Program-made: the position numbers and the translations under genes | Assembly (NCBI GenBank): GCA_002914805.1 | Contig: JXTB01000091.1 | Span: 618,253-682,252 of the forward strand | Origin: Parasponia andersonii | Lineage: Eukaryota > Streptophyta > Magnoliopsida > Rosales > Cannabaceae | DNA: 64,000 bases | Direction: 5' to 3' | In this document: positions 59,477-64,000 of the stretch, piece by piece | Numbering within the stretch: the first letter of the stretch is position 1 | Layout: each line of letters begins with the position of its first letter | Notes under the pieces: model-generated | What the model saw: only the letters and a program-made list of their open reading frames with translations | Database searches by the model: none | What the model was told of the DNA's origin: nothing

Positions 59477-59766
59477 GGCACCAATCCAGTAGGTATTTTT
59501 TTTTTTACCTATGCATAAGTATCAATTTAGCCAATAAAAATTTAGCATTTATATTTTTTTATTGTAAAAAGTAAGAAAAAGAAAGAGCATTAATGATGCA
59601 TGTCTTTTCATACACTTCATTATAGTCATTGGATCACCATTAGATGATGCATGTCTTTTCATACACTTCATTATAGCCATTGGATCACCATTAGATGGTG
59701 ATCCAACTGTTAAAAAAAATATCTACCCATAAGTAAAGAAAAAAAATACTTATTGGATTGGCAACC
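59477..59766 (-). mobile_element. TA-tract MITE, copy 3 (with internal duplication)
   Basis: The same family as 32592-32830, inverted. The left end GGCACCAATCCAGTAGGTAT and the reverse-complemented right end GGTTGCCAATCCAATAAGTA are its inverted repeats. It is 51 bp longer because the segment around GATGCATGTCTTTTCATACA is present twice (59593-59695, period 51). TA runs lie on both sides. Confidence 0.82.
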
Positions 59767-59783
59767 TATATATANATTAGTGC

Positions 59784-59846
<63 letters not shown>
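59767..59846. repeat. (TA)n tract with one ambiguous base
   Basis: A long TA run, split by ATTAGTGCCC. Position 59775 is an N. Confidence 0.95.
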
Positions 59847-59848
<2 letters not shown>

Positions 59849-62627
59849 AAACTCACGCTTTGATAGTGTACAATGTTGAGAGTAAAGTGTCTCATAACAT
59901 TTTTCACCATATATAATTTATTTCAGCATCGGACAATAACTCAGTTATTTTAGTATAACAAATTATATACAGCATTTCTTCTTTAATATTTAGTTATGAT
60001 ATTACTACTACAATTATTTGAACAGTTCTCTCGGGGTCTTGTAACTGCTACTACATGACGAATTTGATCATGATTCCTTTCTTTTTCTTTTTCCTGTGCT
60101 GAGTGCTATCAGATCATATGAAAATTAATATAATAACTTGCTAGCTAACAAATTTTTGGCTGAATATATATTTTGTTTCAACTTCATCATCAAATCAATC
60201 CTATTCCACTTTTATATCAAGTTCATTCCAAACTTTGAAACTTGAACGCATGGTTCTTTTGCCATTTTTCTTTGCTGTGCTCAATTGCTCATCATTCATC
60301 ATCACCTAGTCTTGTTATGATTGGATAAGGTTGAATTTAGTGTAGAGTTTATGATGCGCTGCAAATCAAGTCAACAAGTTTGTCCTAAAACATTGCGGCA
60401 AATAAGTATTTTTCGACGTCATTCGATTCATTCAAGTACTCATCATGAGTTGCGTACGTATGTTACTATGTGTAACTTCCCCTTTGCGTGGGCTAATATG
60501 TACCCGATAATTTAGAAAAAGGAGACTGGGTTTCTGAGGTCAAAGGATTAATGTACGTACTTTCAATCAATCAAATGTTGCTTGGAAGTTTTGCGCATTC
60601 CTTCAATCTCAGCATTGATCATCACCACATTTCTTTTATAGATCACGTGGATGATTACCATCTTAATTCCTAGTATAAATCTATATTGTAGAAGAACAAT
60701 TTGAAAAATGCTTCTTTTCCCTTGTTCCTTTTTTTTTTTTATTTTTTTTTAATGTTTGTGGCCGGTATTTAAAATAGTGTCTCTCAAACCTACAAATTTG
60801 ATGCATGATTTGAAAGGGAAAAAAAATCTTGGAACTAGTTTGTCACCAAAAAATAAATAAATAGATCTTAAGATACAAAATTTAGTAGATGTCTACTGAT
60901 TAATGAAGTGATTTCCTTTTTAATTTCTTTTAGTTAGAACATCTAGAGGTGCCTGAGTCTATAGTCGTGCGTGCTGCGAAGAAATTTTGTATTGTCTAGC
61001 TATAATATATATACTATATATATATATATAGTAGACGATGATCCGTAAGGTGGAAAATAATTAAATAGAAGACCAGAAAACACGAAAAAAGAAAATAATT
61101 CCCCCACGTTTATGGGTCCACCAATAAAATTTGGGTTTAAAAAAACAGTTCATAAGATATTTGTGATTTATATAATAGCCCATACATGCCATCACGTGCA
61201 TACATAATAAATGATTGACAAAGTAGGAAAATAGGAAGCAAACAAAAACCGCACAGTAATAATGGAAGGCGCAGCTGAGAAAGGCCTACAACTGATCTGA
61301 TCATCGCTTATCAGTTAAGAAGATTAGAATATTTAGGCCAATCCATTTCCTTTTCATATCTAATAATCGCATATGAGCATTTGACGAATTGGGTCTCGAA
61401 TCTGGATATATATGATCGATGGAAAACAAACAATACACCACCATCATATGTGAATGCCCGTGAAATCATACAAATACAAAATAATATGCTTCGTTCGAGA
61501 TTAAAAAAGTATAGGCCCCAACCATGCATATTACGTTCTATTTTATTTGGCAAACCAAACACGCACCACAGTATGAAGTTAATATATTAAGCTGATGTTA
61601 TATAGGTTGGACGGAATCCAATCTAATATTGTAACGAAACGGCAATGAATTTTATTCTTTTATTTGACATATCTTGGAATACTTTGTTTTCTTTTTTTCA
61701 AAGGACAAATATTGCATTTAAATTCCTTTAATTTTTCATCTTTTTCAAGAGAGGTCCCCGAGAGAGAAAAATAGCATTGAAATTTTAAAGCTTCGCCGTC
61801 GGCACACCGTAGCTCTGATCGCCTGATGCAATGGCCTGCCATCTTCCTCACATTCGACGAAGCCACATCCTAAGTCTCGTCGGATTTCGTTTTCGAAAAA
61901 TAGAGATTGGCCACCTTGAAACTTCTAGCCACAGTGAAGTTTTTCGGCCACTAGAGCTTTATTGGACCTTCTTTCACGACACCGATGACACCATTGAATT
62001 GGTCTCGTTGTTGCTGTTATTTTCTAACTACTTTTGGTTGTTAACTCACTGCCAGAAAGATTTTCACTGTTTGAGTCGTTTTACCAAAGTTTGTAAAAAA
62101 TGATATTTTTATAATTATTTTGTTAGATAATTATTTTACCCAAGATAACTATTTGAGGTGAAATAGGGTTAAAAATTATGAATAATTACAATTAGTAGAA
62201 GTACAAATGATATTCGGAAGCATATTAATTTTTGAATTAAAAATATGGTATTTTTCTAATTCAGAACAAAAAGTTGTATTCTTGCAAATCAAAATAGTGT
62301 TGGTTTAGAAATCTATTACTTGTGAGATGGGCTTTGGGTTGAAATTTGGAAAATGTTATTTCTTTGAAATATTTATGCAAAAATGACAATTTATAAATAA
62401 ATAGCAAAGTTGATAATTTTTCAAATATTTTTGAAAGTGATATTTACCTAAATAATTATGCCATAATGATACTTTTTGAAATATTTTTAGAAAAGTAGTA
62501 TTTTTGTTTATTTTTAACAAAGATGATATTTTTCTAAATACTTTGAAAATGGATGTTTTTCAAATTAATTTTAAAAAGAGATATTTTTATAATTCTCGGA
62601 TTTAAAGCTCGTTTAAAGCTCAGAATC
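59847..62627. other. Intergenic
   Basis: No gene supported. A GC-richer patch at 61785-61960 could be a decayed coding fragment, but I recognise no domain. 62450-62560 repeats words such as GATACTTTTTGAAATATTTTTA that recall the dispersed repeat at 10163. Confidence 0.4.
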
Positions 62628-62853
62628 TCGAAATTGAATTCTGATTTCAAATTTAGATTTAGTGCGGTTGAGAAACGAGTTTTAATATATAATATCGCTA
62701 TGTTTTGAAGTGTCACAAATTTCAAATCTTGTAAATAGTGTCGAAATTGAATTCTGATTTCAAATTTAGATTTAGTGAAGTTGAGAAACGAGTTTTAATA
62801 TATAATATCATTATGTTTTGAACTGTCACCAATTTCAAAACTTATAAACAGTG
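62628..62853. repeat. Tandem duplication, 2 x 113 bp
   Basis: TCGAAATTGAATTCTGATTT starts at 62628 and again at 62741; the copies differ at about ten positions. Confidence 0.9.
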
Positions 62854-64000
62854 TCATTTTGCATGCTACAGGGTAGATTCCTGTGGGACCTATTTTTAAC
62901 AAATTATATATCTAACTTAACATTTTTAGATACTCTGAATTTAGTAGTATCCTCTATTTTCAATCCAATGCTCTGTTACAAAAGTCACTTTTTCAAGTAA
63001 GTTTACCGCGATCCCAAAACAACTATTCGAGTACCTAAGTGACTAACAAGAGTTTTCTTTGAGCGTCGTTAGCTTGGTATAGCTACCAAATTGAGGTAAA
63101 AGTTTAATTACCTGATTTTATATCTTTTTTTATTTATAATTACATTAAAATATATTTATGAAAAATCACAATTTTACAATGATTTGATAAATTATTGAAA
63201 CGTATTGGATTATATTGGGATTAGACTGTGTAGATTTTTATACTTATTTTTTCATTGTAATTATGGGTTAAATAGCGGTGTGCTACCCATATTATAGTAA
63301 ATCTCAAAATAATGTCAAGTGAGATTTTAAAGCATGATTTGATTCGTCGATGCATGGTTATTGTGAATTGTTATATGTTGTACATACCATAGGATTATAC
63401 ACTTAATTTCATTACTGCATCATAGTGGTTTAGATCACTGGTGAGTTGTTGTAACACTAGATGAAAGACTTAGGCCCCTGTACAAATTTTTGGTGGATAC
63501 ACCTACGAGTAGTGTTAGGATACTGAGCACCTCTACTACAGAGGTATTACAGAGTCTTGATGAGAGAATAAGAGCTCACTTGTATACTTAGTTGAATTAT
63601 GATATATACAATTATATGAATTTGGTTTTGGTTTTGAATATGAGATTATTCAAAATATCAATTATTTTATAAACTTGGTTTATAAATAGATTTTGGAAAA
63701 GATTTTAACCATGAAAGTTTGGTAAAAATTGCATCTATTTAAAAAGGTAATTGAATTCTACTGAGCATGTAAATGCTCACCCTCCTACTTCTCCTACGTT
63801 CAAGTGTTTGACTATTTGAGTTAGTCGTTTTGATAGATAGATAAGTTGTGCAGCTTGTGTATATGCAGTTATACTCTTAATCCCTGATAGGTATTCATAC
63901 TATGTTGTCTTTCTTTCCTTGTTCAATTATTTAGTCAAAATTAGTAAATCTACTAAGTGGATGTATGAGGATGGTTTTGTAGTTAATTTGAGAATTTGAA
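62854..64000. other. Possible LTR-retrotransposon debris at the right edge
   Basis: CTACTGAGCATGTAAATGCTCACC (63758-63781) has the GAGCA...TGCTC hairpin followed by CACC that is common in plant Ty3/gypsy LTRs. No coding domain or second LTR is visible inside the window. Confidence 0.25.

Noticed and set aside
61660..62103. ORFs in a GC-richer patch
   Set aside because: No recognisable motif on either strand; kept only as a remark under the intergenic entry.
1..64000. CRISPR arrays, bacterial operons, rRNA or tRNA genes
   Set aside because: None seen; microsatellites are the only short regular repeats, and I found no cloverleaf-like tRNA boxes by eye. A tRNA-finding program would settle it.

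Overview
The window is nuclear chromosomal DNA of a flowering plant, almost certainly a eudicot. The evidence is GT-AG introns, AT-rich intergenic DNA, plant-specific gene families (a SPATULA/ALCATRAZ-type bHLH, a short-ectodomain receptor kinase, SBT1-type subtilases) and plant retrotransposon lineages (Tat, Tork-like and SIRE/Maximus-like). I cannot name the species.

Layout. 1-2063: 3' part of a SPATULA-like bHLH gene (+). 2064-10600: intergenic, with a MITE (2652-3008), a ~970-bp near-perfect foldback (3009-3982), one copy of a TA-associated MITE family (4779-5009) and other small repeats. 10617-20955: a complete but inactivated Ty3/gypsy Tat-lineage retrotransposon read on the minus strand. 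Its 3' half carries an intron-bearing antisense gene on the plus strand. 23498-26428: an intact seven-exon receptor-like kinase (532 aa). 27713-32542: a minus-strand Ty1/copia element with both LTRs. 32592-32830: second MITE copy between two TA tracts. 33773-38318: a decayed Mutator-like element (MULE) between two ~270-bp direct repeats. 39290-40215: a subtilase pseudogene whose catalytic Asp/His part is missing. 43820-52220: an old SIRE/Maximus-like copia element carrying an inverted solo LTR with an intact 5-bp target duplication. 54694-57003: an intact intronless SBT1.9-like subtilase, GC-rich in an AT-rich setting. 57004-64000: intergenic, with a third MITE copy (59477-59766), a 113-bp tandem duplication and possible LTR debris at the right edge.

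Three host genes look functional: the bHLH (entering from the left), the kinase and the subtilase. Nothing suggests they form a pathway. The subtilase and its pseudogene look like a local duplicate pair now separated by the SIRE-like insertion. Most of the remaining DNA is mobile elements, and the best new observations are structural: the antisense gene in the Tat element, the MULE with long flanking direct repeats, the nested solo LTR, the TA-tract MITE family and a tiny insertion with an 18-bp flanking duplication.
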